Shown here one piece after another: positions 1 through 5,337 of a stretch of 5,337 nucleotides of DNA (its first letter is position 1; each line of letters begins with the position of its first letter). This DNA comes from Pseudomonadota bacterium (GTDB lineage: Bacteria; Pseudomonadota; Alphaproteobacteria; Rhizobiales; Xanthobacteraceae): assembly GCA_023431725.1 (NCBI GenBank), contig JAEYVN010000273.1:1-5337 (forward strand), in the 5' to 3' direction. The position numbers and the translations under genes were made by a program. Below the pieces are notes generated by a model. It was not told the DNA's origin, made no database searches, and saw nothing but the letters and a program-made list of their open reading frames with translations.

Positions 1-922
1 TCGAGATTCCGAACGGCACCATGAACATGATCGACGCAACGGTCAGCGCGATCTGATGTGCCGCGAGCGCGCGCGTGCTGATCCAGCCCATCAGCAATCC
101 GGCCGCGGCGAACACGCCATATTCGAGTGCAAAGGTGCCGGCGATCGGTGCACCGATGATGATGAGGCGCCGGAACAGCGGCCAGTCCGGTTTCCAGAAG
201 CGACCGAGCACTCGGAATTTCCTGAACGGCCGCTGCGCGTAGCAGACCCAGATGGCAGCCACGCACATGCCGATACTGACGGTGGTGGTCGCGATGCCCG
301 CGCCCAGCAGGTCGAGTTTCGGCATGCCGAAGTGGCCGTAGATCAGGGCATAGGCGAGCAGCGCGTTGGCCGGGATCGCGACAAGGGTGATCCACAGGCC
401 CGGCTCCGGCCGGTTCACGGCTCCCATGAAGCCGCGGAAGGCAATGAACCACCAGGCAGGGATCATGCTCCAGGCAAGGCCGTACAGGTAGCGTGCGGCG
501 AGTGTGGCGGATTCCTCGGATTGGCCAAGGGCAATCAGGATCTCGCGACCGAACAGCTGGACGACGACGAGCGGAATGCCGAGCAATGTCGCGGCCCAAA
601 GGCCAACGCGCAGCGCGCGCCGCACCATCCGCGGGTTGCGCGCACCAAATGCCTGCGCAGCCAGTGGCGCGACGGCCGAGACAAGACCCATGCCCAGCAC
701 GAAGGCGGCAAACAGGACGGTATGCGCCAGCGCCGATGCCGCGACGACCTGTTCGCCCAGCCGGCCCAGGAGCGCAAGATCGGTCGTCATCATCGCGATC
801 TGGCCGAGCTGGGTCAGCGCGATCGGCAAAGCCAGCCGAATCGTCTCACTCAGTTCGACGCGCCAGTGGGGCGCTGCGGCCGGAGAAGGAACCCCGGCGG
901 TCAGGGTGGTGTGCATTGTCAT
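1..922 (-). CDS. MATE family efflux transporter (NorM-like), 3' end cut by window edge
   Basis: Reading the minus strand from 922 gives 307 codons without a stop, running off the left edge. The family is normally about 450-470 residues, so the C-terminal third is missing. MATE proteins are inner-membrane antiporters that expel cationic drugs in exchange for Na+ or H+. Visible hallmarks are the N-terminal block LALPIALTQLGQIAMMTTDL (residues 30-49), a long first-loop region with GMG and AQAFGARN (77-96), the FRGFMGAVNRPEPG loop (162-175), and the second-half start GAPIAGTFALEYGVFAAAGL (257-276), which repeats the first-helix pattern and carries acidic E267. ALAAHQIAL (285-293) follows. About eight hydrophobic segments are visible. 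ATG at 922 is preferred, leaving a roughly 20-residue cytoplasmic tail; a second ATG lies two codons on at 916, and neither has a strong Shine-Dalgarno sequence. The gene diverges from the ABC transporter gene. The family is very likely; the substrate is unknown. Confidence 0.93.
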   Translation of the reverse strand, partial: MTMHTTLTAGVPSPAAAPHWRVELSETIRLALPIALTQLGQIAMMTTDLALLGRLGEQVVAASALAHTVLFAAFVLGMGLVSAVAPLAAQAFGARNPRMVRRALRVGLWAATLLGIPLVVVQLFGREILIALGQSEESATLAARYLYGLAWSMIPAWWFIAFRGFMGAVNRPEPGLWITLVAIPANALLAYALIYGHFGMPKLDLLGAGIATTTVSIGMCVAAIWVCYAQRPFRKFRVLGRFWKPDWPLFRRLIIIGAPIAGTFALEYGVFAAAGLLMGWISTRALAAHQIALTVASIMFMVPFGIS

Positions 923-1086
923 CGTTTGAACGCTGGAGCGGGCAAGGGGAATCGACAGGTCGATGCCACGGCCCTTGACGTACGCACTCAATGCGCGCGT
1001 GACGAGCCGTTTAAAGCCCAAAAATGGTGGAAATCAGCCCCGTCCCATTCTTTTGGGTGATGGATGAGCCGGCATTATGGTGATCG

Positions 1087-1105
1087 TCGCAGCGGCGAGC
1101 TGCGA
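1087..1105. repeat. Inverted repeat, 7-bp arms, 5-base loop
   Basis: The arms TCGCAGC (1087-1093) and GCTGCGA (1099-1105) are perfect reverse complements around GGCGA, and a G-T pair can extend the stem by one. It lies about 80 bases before the ABC transporter start codon. It could be an operator or a hairpin in a 5' leader; the sequence does not show which. Hairpins this short arise often by chance in GC-rich DNA. Confidence 0.4.
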
Positions 1106-1150
1106 TTGTTCGTGATACAAGTCCGGCGCCTGATACCCGCTCGATGTCCG

Positions 1151-1165
1151 GTCCGCATGGCGGAC
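1151..1165 (+). repeat. Hairpin just upstream of the ABC transporter ribosome binding site
   Basis: The arms GTCCGC (1151-1156) and GCGGAC (1160-1165) are perfect reverse complements around the triplet ATG. The stem ends seven bases before the AAGGA ribosome binding site at 1172-1176. In the transcript it would leave the ribosome binding site single-stranded, or could influence access to it. It may equally be an operator, or chance. Confidence 0.4.
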
Positions 1166-1171
1166 AGGAAA

Positions 1172-1176
1172 AAGGA
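1172..1176 (+). promoter_or_regulatory. Ribosome binding site that decides the ABC transporter start
   Basis: AAGGA lies six bases before ATG 1183. The longer in-frame alternative, ATG 1144, has no Shine-Dalgarno-like sequence and its extra 13 residues would be translated through the 1151-1165 hairpin, so 1183 is the better start. Confidence 0.65.
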
Positions 1177-1182
1177 TCGCTG

Positions 1183-2934
1183 ATGGACCGAATTGTCCTC
1201 GCCTTGCGTACCTTCCTGAGATTGGCGCTGCCGTATTTCCGCTCCGAGGAAAAATGGATGGCGCGCAGTTTACTGGCTGCCGTGATCGGCGCCGAACTGG
1301 CGCTGGTCTATGTCGCCGTGTCGGTGATCAACTGGAATGCGCGCTTCTTCAATGCACTGGAACGGCGCGACTGGAACGCTTTCCACGCCGAGTTGATCAT
1401 CTTCATCTTCATCGTCATTGGCGCGATCATGGCGGGGGCAGCGCAATATTTTTTCGGCCAGACATTGCAGATCCGCTGGCGCCGCTGGCTGACCGGCAAT
1501 TACGTGTCGCAATGGATGGCGCAGGGGCGCCATTACAGCGTGCGGATCGTCGCGCCCAATGTCGACAACATCCATCTGCGTATCGCCAATGACGTCTACC
1601 TCTTTATTCAGCGAACGCATGAGCTGACCACTGGCCTGCTCGGCAGCATCGTGGCTTTGTTTTCCTTTGCCTACATCCTGTGGGGATTGTCTGCGGCGAC
1701 GCCCATTCCCGGCTTTGCTCATCTGTCGATCCCCGGCTGGCTGATCTGGGCGGCGCTGCTGTATGCCGGCATCGGCACTCTGATTGCGCATATGATCGGC
1801 TGGCGATTGATCCCGCTGAATTTCAACCAGCAGCGCTTCGAGTCCGACTTTCGCTTTGCCATCGTGCGTGCAGCCGATCATTCCGAACCGATTGCCTTGA
1901 TGAAAGGCGAGCCGGTGGAGCGCGAGGAATTGCGGCATCGCTTTGCCAATCTCGTCGGCAACTGGACGCGGCTGGTCGCAACGCAGACCCGGCTGGTGGG
2001 TTTCATTGGCGGCTATGCGCAGGCTTCGACGGTGGTGCCTGTATTGCTCGTCAGTCCGGCCTATCTGATCGGCGCTATTCCGCTGGGATCCTTGATGCAG
2101 GCGGCACTGGCATTTCCGAAGGTCGAAGGAGCCTTCGCATTCTGTATCAGCTCCTATGGCAAGATTGCCGAATGGAAGGCGATGGTCGATCGTCTGTCGC
2201 AGTTCGAGAATGCGATGCATGAGGTCGATGTCAGTCGGGCGCGCACGACCGGTGTCATCAAGGTGACGCGTCAGGCGCAGGATGAGGTTGATGTGTCGGA
2301 CCTGTCGATCCGGTTGCCGGAAGGAGCGGTGATCGGCGGCTTGCCATCGCTGTCGCTCAAACCCGGCGATCATGTGATGGTCACGGGACCATCGGGTTCG
2401 GGCAAGTCGACCATCTTCCGTGCGATGGCCGGACTATGGCCGAATGGGTCAGGGCAGGTCGCCTTTCCCACCGATTGCGACGTGCTGGTGATGCCGCAGC
2501 GGCCTTATTTTCCTCTCGGTATCTTGCGAACTGTGATCACCTATCCGCGGCCTGATGCTGAAGTCGACGATGCAACCATCGTTGCCGCGCTCAAGGAGGT
2601 TGGTTTGCCGCATCTCGCGTCGCGGCTGGACGAGGAGGCAGACTGGAACGTTCTGCTTTCCGGCGGCGAGCAGCAGCGCGTCGGCATAGCCCGTGCGCTA
2701 TTGCGAAAGCCCGATGTGTTGCTGTTCGACGAGCCGGTCGCCGCCCTGTCGGACGGTTCTGGCCGCGAATTGTATCAGATGTTGCTTGACCGCCTACCGG
2801 ACGCTGTCGTGATGACCGTGGACCGGCGCGAGGTTTTGCGCGAATTTCATCCCAAGGTGGTCGATCTCGGGGCTGCGGCCAGCGGCCAGTCCGCACATCC
2901 CGAACCGCACCCCTTGGCAATCCAGCCTGTATAA
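1183..2934 (+). CDS. SbmA/BacA-related ABC transporter, fused permease and ATPase (YddA/BclA-like)
   Basis: The 583-residue protein joins an SbmA/BacA-type membrane domain to a C-terminal ATPase, the layout of YddA, mycobacterial Rv1819c and Bradyrhizobium BclA. Relatives import peptides, including antimicrobial or nodule-specific ones, or hydrophilic compounds such as cobalamin; the substrate here is unknown. Membrane segments lie near residues 28-50, 70-92, 152-172, 184-208 and 273-303. Family-like stretches include the NWNARFFNALERRDW loop (50-64) and NFNQQRFESDFRF (213-225). The ATPase shows Walker A GPSGSGKST (402-410), the Q-loop in MPQRPYFPLG (437-446), signature LSGGEQQR (492-499) and Walker B DVLLFDEP (511-518). 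Oddly, the D-loop reads AALS (usual SALD) and the switch histidine position reads VDR (usual GHR, 546-548). The start at 1183 has AAGGA six bases upstream; ATG 1144 would add 13 residues. The next gene follows after 38 bases, suggesting an operon. The family is secure. Confidence 0.92.
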   Translation: MDRIVLALRTFLRLALPYFRSEEKWMARSLLAAVIGAELALVYVAVSVINWNARFFNALERRDWNAFHAELIIFIFIVIGAIMAGAAQYFFGQTLQIRWRRWLTGNYVSQWMAQGRHYSVRIVAPNVDNIHLRIANDVYLFIQRTHELTTGLLGSIVALFSFAYILWGLSAATPIPGFAHLSIPGWLIWAALLYAGIGTLIAHMIGWRLIPLNFNQQRFESDFRFAIVRAADHSEPIALMKGEPVEREELRHRFANLVGNWTRLVATQTRLVGFIGGYAQASTVVPVLLVSPAYLIGAIPLGSLMQAALAFPKVEGAFAFCISSYGKIAEWKAMVDRLSQFENAMHEVDVSRARTTGVIKVTRQAQDEVDVSDLSIRLPEGAVIGGLPSLSLKPGDHVMVTGPSGSGKSTIFRAMAGLWPNGSGQVAFPTDCDVLVMPQRPYFPLGILRTVITYPRPDAEVDDATIVAALKEVGLPHLASRLDEEADWNVLLSGGEQQRVGIARALLRKPDVLLFDEPVAALSDGSGRELYQMLLDRLPDAVVMTVDRREVLREFHPKVVDLGAAASGQSAHPEPHPLAIQPV

Positions 2935-2960
2935 ACTAGCCATAAGAGCGAAGAAGTCGT

Positions 2961-2966
2961 GGGGAG
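2961..2966 (+). promoter_or_regulatory. Ribosome binding site of the small unknown protein
   Basis: GGGGAG lies six bases before ATG 2973, which selects this start over the in-frame ATG three codons later at 2982. Confidence 0.6.
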
Positions 2967-2972
2967 CACAGT

Positions 2973-3545
2973 ATGCTGCAGATGAATTACTGGACCGACA
3001 AATGGGACCTGCACGAGGACGTCTGTCCGTGCGACGTGCATGTCAATGAATGGATCAAGGACCAGGGCCTGAAGAACAAGGATATCTTCCACTTCGGCAC
3101 CGGCACGCACCATGTCGTCGGCATCGAGCAGGCCCGCAGCGGTTCGAACAATGCCGTGTTGGGCATCACTGCCTCGATCGAGGAATATGAGGCCTACATC
3201 AAGCTTGTCTCGACCGATTCAGCGGTGGCGAAAAGCTACATCGCGTATTTCGGTGATATCTATCTCACCAATCCGCGCCTGCTGCCGGATTTCGACATCG
3301 TCACGATGGTGCATCTTTGCGAGTTCTTTTTCCCGAACACCGCAAGTCCCGAATACGGCGGCATGACCGATCGCGGCGTACTCGACCTGTTCACAGACAA
3401 GACGCGCTCGGGCGGCCATCTGATCTTCTACAAGAATTCGATGGGCAAGGAGCGCACGGCTGAAATTCTTCCTGTCTGGGAAAAGGAAAAGCCGGTCGAA
3501 CGCGTCGCCGATTTCAAGACGCTGATTGTCTATCGGAAGAAGTAA
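2973..3545 (+). CDS. Protein of unknown function with methyltransferase-like glycine motif
   Basis: I do not recognise a named family for this 190-residue soluble protein, though it has the look of a conserved alphaproteobacterial hypothetical. It has no signal peptide or membrane segment. Residues 38-50 (IFHFGTGTHHVVG) form a strand followed by a glycine-rich GTG turn like motif I of class I S-adenosylmethionine-dependent methyltransferases. Later strand-like stretches AVLGI (61-65), FDIVTMVHLCEFF (107-119) and GGHLIFYKN (147-155) follow in the order expected for that Rossmann-like fold. The usual acidic residue after the second strand is not obvious (ITAS instead), so cofactor binding is uncertain. 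C18-P-C20 sits in a Cys/His/Asp-rich N-terminal stretch. A good ribosome binding site precedes ATG 2973. The gene follows the ABC transporter by 38 bases, so co-transcription is likely; a shared role is inference. A palindrome lies 17 bases after the stop codon. Confidence 0.85.
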   Translation: MLQMNYWTDKWDLHEDVCPCDVHVNEWIKDQGLKNKDIFHFGTGTHHVVGIEQARSGSNNAVLGITASIEEYEAYIKLVSTDSAVAKSYIAYFGDIYLTNPRLLPDFDIVTMVHLCEFFFPNTASPEYGGMTDRGVLDLFTDKTRSGGHLIFYKNSMGKERTAEILPVWEKEKPVERVADFKTLIVYRKK

Positions 3546-3562
3546 GAAGCACAGCGTTATGC

Positions 3563-3592
3563 CTGGATCGTCCGCGAAGGCGGACGATCCAG
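3563..3592. repeat. Perfect 13-bp palindrome between convergent genes
   Basis: CTGGATCGTCCGC (3563-3575) and GCGGACGATCCAG (3580-3592) are perfect reverse complements around the loop GAAG. The element starts 17 bases after the stop of the unknown gene and 79 bases from the 3' end of xseB. Neither strand has a T-run after the stem, so it is not a textbook rho-independent terminator. It could protect mRNA 3' ends or end transcription from both sides. The 'ctggatcgtccgc' core resembles dispersed extragenic palindromes that I recall from Bradyrhizobium and relatives, but only one such copy is present here. Confidence 0.8.
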
Positions 3593-3628
3593 TTACGGCT
3601 ATTCAAATCGGTAGCTGATCTCTCTGGA

Positions 3629-3647
3629 TGCCCGCCCGTGCGGGGCA
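3629..3647. repeat. Second, imperfect palindrome in the convergent gap
   Basis: TGCCCGC (3629-3635) pairs with GCGGGGCA (3640-3647) around the loop CCGT with one bulged G. It is preceded by CTGGA (3624-3628), the same lead-in that starts the perfect palindrome at 3563, which suggests a decayed member of a related repeat family. It lies 24 bases from the xseB stop on the minus strand and may serve as that unit's 3' hairpin. No adjoining T-run is seen. Confidence 0.5.
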
Positions 3648-3671
3648 GGACAGCTTTGGTCGTAGACAGAC

Positions 3672-3923
3672 CTATTTCACATCCAGCGGTGCGGTGCCGG
3701 TGGCTTTGCCGCCGGCGTCGGTGGTGATTTTCTCGACGCGCATCTCGGCGGCCTTCAGCAATTCCTCGCAGCGCTGCTTCAGCGCTTCGCCGCGCTCGTA
3801 AATCTCGACCGACTCCGCAAGCGGCACTTTGCCTTCCTCAAGCCGCTTGATGATCGATTCCAGTTCATCGATCGCGCGCTCGAAGGGGAGTGTATTGACG
3901 TCAGCGTGGTTTTTGTCGGGCAT
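3672..3923 (-). CDS. xseB: Exodeoxyribonuclease VII small subunit
   Basis: The 83-residue product has the full XseB domain: PFERAIDELESIIKRLEEGK (residues 13-32), then PLAESVEIYERGEALKQRCE (34-53), and a helix ending in MRVEKI. XseB folds as a helical hairpin, and several copies bind the large subunit XseA to form exonuclease VII, which degrades single-stranded DNA into oligonucleotides in the cytoplasm. Length is normal for the family. It begins at ATG 3923 without a strong ribosome binding site; an AGGA further upstream is too distant to serve. It lies 66 bases after the HDAC-like gene and is probably co-transcribed, though that gap contains an AT-rich TATATT (minus strand, 3964-3959) that could be part of a weak internal promoter. 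In many alphaproteobacteria dxs follows xseB directly; here a convergent gene does. xseA is not in the window. Confidence 0.96.
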   Translation of the reverse strand: MPDKNHADVNTLPFERAIDELESIIKRLEEGKVPLAESVEIYERGEALKQRCEELLKAAEMRVEKITTDAGGKATGTAPLDVK

Positions 3924-3989
3924 GTGGTCTCTGAAAGAAGTCCTGCGAATCTAAGTCTAATATAGTGATTTCTGGCCCCCGATGCAGGT

Positions 3990-4919
3990 CTAGCCCCGCA
4001 TCAGCGCCATCACATGGGCCGACACGGAGCCGGCCAGCCCCTGCAGATCATAGCCGCCTTCGAGCGATGAGACCACCCGGCCGCCGGATCTGCAGTCGGC
4101 CAGGTCCATCAACTTCTTCGTGGCCCAGGCGAAATCGTCTTCGGTGAATTTCAGGCTGGCGAGCGGATCGCGGAAATGCGCGTCGAAGCCCGACGAGATG
4201 ATCACGAGATCGGGGCCGAAGGCTTCGAGCCGCGGTAAAATGGTCGTCTCCATCGCCTCGCGGAATTGCTCGCCGCCGTCGCCGGCGCGCAGCGGCGCAT
4301 TGACGATGTTGTCGTGGTCGCCGCGCTCCGATTTGGCGCCCGTGCCCGGGAAAAGCGGCATCTGATGCGTGGAGCAATACATCACCGTCGGATCGCTCCA
4401 GAAAATCTCCTGCGTGCCGTTGCCGTGATGGACGTCGAAATCGACAATGCCAACGCGGGTCACGCCATATTTCTTCTGTGCGTAGCGCGCGGCGACGGCG
4501 ACATTGTTGAACAGGCAGAAGCCCATCGGTCGCGCCGTTTCGGCATGATGCCCCGGCGGTCGCGTTGCGACGAAGACATTGTCGACATTCTTCGCCATCA
4601 CTTCATCGACAGCCAATACGGCGCCCCCGACCGCACGCAGGGCCGCCTCGAGGCTGCCTGGTGACATCGAGGTGTCGCCATCGAGCGAGATCATGCCTTC
4701 GCGCGGCGAGGCCTCGCGGATGGCTTCGACATATTGCCGTGGATGGGCCAGGGCGACCGTCTCGACATCCGCCATCGGCGCCTGCTCGCGGATCAGGGTC
4801 GCGAATTTCTCCGCTTCCAGGGCGCTTTCGATTGCACGCAGGCGATCCGGCCGCTCGGGGTGGCCGGGCGCTGTCACATGGTTCAGGCAGGCGGAATGGG
4901 CAATCAGGAGGGTGGTCAT
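3990..4919 (-). CDS. Histone deacetylase family protein (class II HDAC-like amidohydrolase)
   Basis: The 309-residue cytoplasmic protein is a full-length, zinc-dependent amidohydrolase of the family that holds bacterial HDAHs, acetylpolyamine amidohydrolases and AcuC. These remove acetyl groups from lysine side chains or polyamines; the substrate here is unknown. Visible motifs are HPERPDRL (residues 20-27), the catalytic pair H124-H125 in RPPGHHAE, DFDVHHGNGT (160-169) with predicted zinc ligands D162 and H164, the third ligand D246 in SSGFDAH, and the transition-state tyrosine Y290 in EGGYD. All expected active-site residues are present, so it should be active. ATG 4919 gives the usual N-terminus with a short strand followed by the HPERP region; no strong ribosome binding site is seen. 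It starts 35 bases after the dehydrogenase gene and precedes xseB by 66 bases, which fits one operon. AcuC-type acetoin function cannot be inferred, as no acu genes are nearby. Confidence 0.95.
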   Translation of the reverse strand: MTTLLIAHSACLNHVTAPGHPERPDRLRAIESALEAEKFATLIREQAPMADVETVALAHPRQYVEAIREASPREGMISLDGDTSMSPGSLEAALRAVGGAVLAVDEVMAKNVDNVFVATRPPGHHAETARPMGFCLFNNVAVAARYAQKKYGVTRVGIVDFDVHHGNGTQEIFWSDPTVMYCSTHQMPLFPGTGAKSERGDHDNIVNAPLRAGDGGEQFREAMETTILPRLEAFGPDLVIISSGFDAHFRDPLASLKFTEDDFAWATKKLMDLADCRSGGRVVSSLEGGYDLQGLAGSVSAHVMALMRG

Positions 4920-4954
4920 GAATGAGCGGTGTCCGGAGGGATCTGTGAGAATAT

Positions 4955-5337
4955 CTATGGTCTCGGCCGCGTCGGCGAAAGCTCCCGGATATCGCGATAC
5001 CCGCTTATCACAACACCCGGGGGAGGTGGTGGTTCGTCAGGGGTGAAGAAGACCGGCGCCAGCGGCTGTGTCGGGTCGACCCGGTAATGCTCGAAATCGC
5101 GCACGCCCTCGTCATACAGAAAGCTGTCGTCGATCAGGAAATGGCCGGTAAACGCTGCGGCCTTCTTGTTGAAGATGGCATAGGCCGCATCGGCCATGAT
5201 CTCGGGTTTACGCGACATGCGCATGATCGTATCGCCGCCGAGCAGGTTCTGGATCGCGCTGGTGGCGATCGTCGCCCGCGGCCACAGCGCATTGACGGCA
5301 ATGCCCTTGCTGCGCAACTCGCCGGCAAGGCCGAGCG
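4955..5337 (-). CDS. Short-chain dehydrogenase/reductase, C-terminal part (HSDL2-like), 5' end cut by window edge
   Basis: The frame is open from the right edge to TAG at 4957-4955 and gives 127 C-terminal codons. SDR enzymes oxidise or reduce alcohols and ketones with NAD(P). The visible part starts just after the active-site helix, with GLAGELRSKGIAVNALWPRA, the conserved N-[AS]-[LV]-x-P segment of SDRs, followed by an IATSAIQNLLGGD stretch and SRKPEIMADAAYAIF, as in hydroxysteroid dehydrogenase-like 2 (HSDL2) type proteins. GHFLIDDSFL then leads into the last strand. The catalytic Tyr-x-x-x-Lys and the cofactor glycine motif lie beyond the window. The C-terminus carries a proline-rich tail (TPDEPPPPPGVV), which looks like a flexible extension. 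A TTG at 5317 is internal to the domain and not a start. It is probably first in this window's minus-strand unit, 35 bases ahead of the HDAC-like gene. Confidence 0.9.
   Translation of the reverse strand, partial: LGLAGELRSKGIAVNALWPRATIATSAIQNLLGGDTIMRMSRKPEIMADAAYAIFNKKAAAFTGHFLIDDSFLYDEGVRDFEHYRVDPTQPLAPVFFTPDEPPPPPGVVISGYRDIRELSPTRPRP

Larger units (their letters stand above)
923..1182. other. Divergent intergenic region with two inverted repeats
   Basis: This stretch of 260 bases separates the divergent MATE and ABC transporter genes and must hold the promoters of both. I see no convincing sigma-70 -35/-10 pair on either strand. It contains two short perfect inverted repeats, at 1087-1105 and 1151-1165, listed separately. 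An open frame that enters it from the left on the plus strand (to 1060) is the antisense shadow of the MATE gene and codes for a low-complexity, charged, non-family-like protein. Confidence 0.6.

Noticed and set aside
56..1060. Long plus-strand open frame (334 codons) opposite the MATE gene, plus shorter ones at 493-978 and 504-929
   Set aside because: The minus strand encodes a clear MATE protein. The plus-strand translations are low-complexity, rich in Arg/Gln/Asp/Gly with no domain pattern, as expected from GC-rich antisense frames.
1106..1136. Possible promoter: TTGTTC (1106-1111) and TGATAC (1131-1136)
   Set aside because: Spacing is 19 bases and the -10 match is poor, so it is not better than chance.
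1144..1182. Upstream ATG at 1144 as the ABC transporter start
   Set aside because: There is no ribosome binding site before it, and the added 13 residues are not family-like. ATG 1183 has AAGGA at the right distance.
1270..2373. 367-codon minus-strand open frame opposite the ABC transporter gene
   Set aside because: Its translation is rich in Arg, Gln, Asp and His with no family features, and it mirrors the well-supported ABC gene. Its length reflects codon bias.
3959..3987. Possible minus-strand promoter before xseB with TATATT as -10
   Set aside because: The -10 is reasonable, but the sequence 17 bases upstream (CTGCAT) matches the -35 consensus at only two positions; kept only as a remark in the xseB entry.
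4120..5046. Several plus-strand open frames opposite the HDAC-like gene
   Set aside because: The opposite strand has every catalytic motif of the HDAC family. These frames have no recognisable domain and compositions typical of antisense shadows.
4955..5317. TTG at 5317 as the start of a free-standing 120-residue protein
   Set aside because: The frame stays open to the window edge and the preceding codons (LGLAGE) continue the SDR domain, so the gene simply begins outside the window.

Overview
The window looks like chromosomal DNA of an alphaproteobacterium, most likely Hyphomicrobiales in the Bradyrhizobium/Afipia/Rhodopseudomonas group (Nitrobacteraceae). The clues are the high GC content, the SbmA/BacA-related fused ABC transporter, the xseB type, and extragenic palindromes of the 'tggatcgtccgc' kind that I associate with these genomes. 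The assignment rests on resemblance from memory, not on a search. I see no insertion sequence, phage gene, CRISPR array, tRNA or rRNA.

Layout. (1) Bases 1-922, minus strand: a MATE-family multidrug/cation antiporter, cut by the left window edge so its C-terminal third is missing. (2) Bases 923-1182: a divergent intergenic region with two small inverted repeats, the second directly in front of the next gene's ribosome binding site. (3) Bases 1183-2934, plus strand: a fused membrane/ATPase ABC transporter of the SbmA/BacA-YddA (BclA-like) type, followed 38 bases later by (4) a small conserved-looking protein of unknown function with a methyltransferase-like glycine motif (2973-3545). (5) Bases 3546-3671: a convergent intergenic region holding a perfect 13-bp palindrome and a second, imperfect one. 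(6) Minus strand, read from right to left: the C-terminal part of a short-chain dehydrogenase (4955-5337, cut by the right edge), a class II histone-deacetylase-like amidohydrolase (3990-4919) and xseB, the small subunit of exonuclease VII (3672-3923). The gaps of 35 and 66 bases suggest one transcription unit.

How the genes fit together. The ABC transporter and the small protein are probably co-transcribed and diverge from the MATE exporter, so the left half is a membrane-transport neighbourhood (export of drugs or cations; probable peptide-type import). The right half is a housekeeping-type cluster in which xseB sits with an HDAC-like hydrolase and a dehydrogenase. The two halves converge on the palindromes, which probably act as transcription or mRNA end points. 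The most notable single observation is that the ABC ATPase keeps Walker A, the Q-loop, the signature and the Walker B glutamate but appears to have lost the D-loop aspartate and the switch histidine. I found no convincing evidence of a wholly new multi-gene system.
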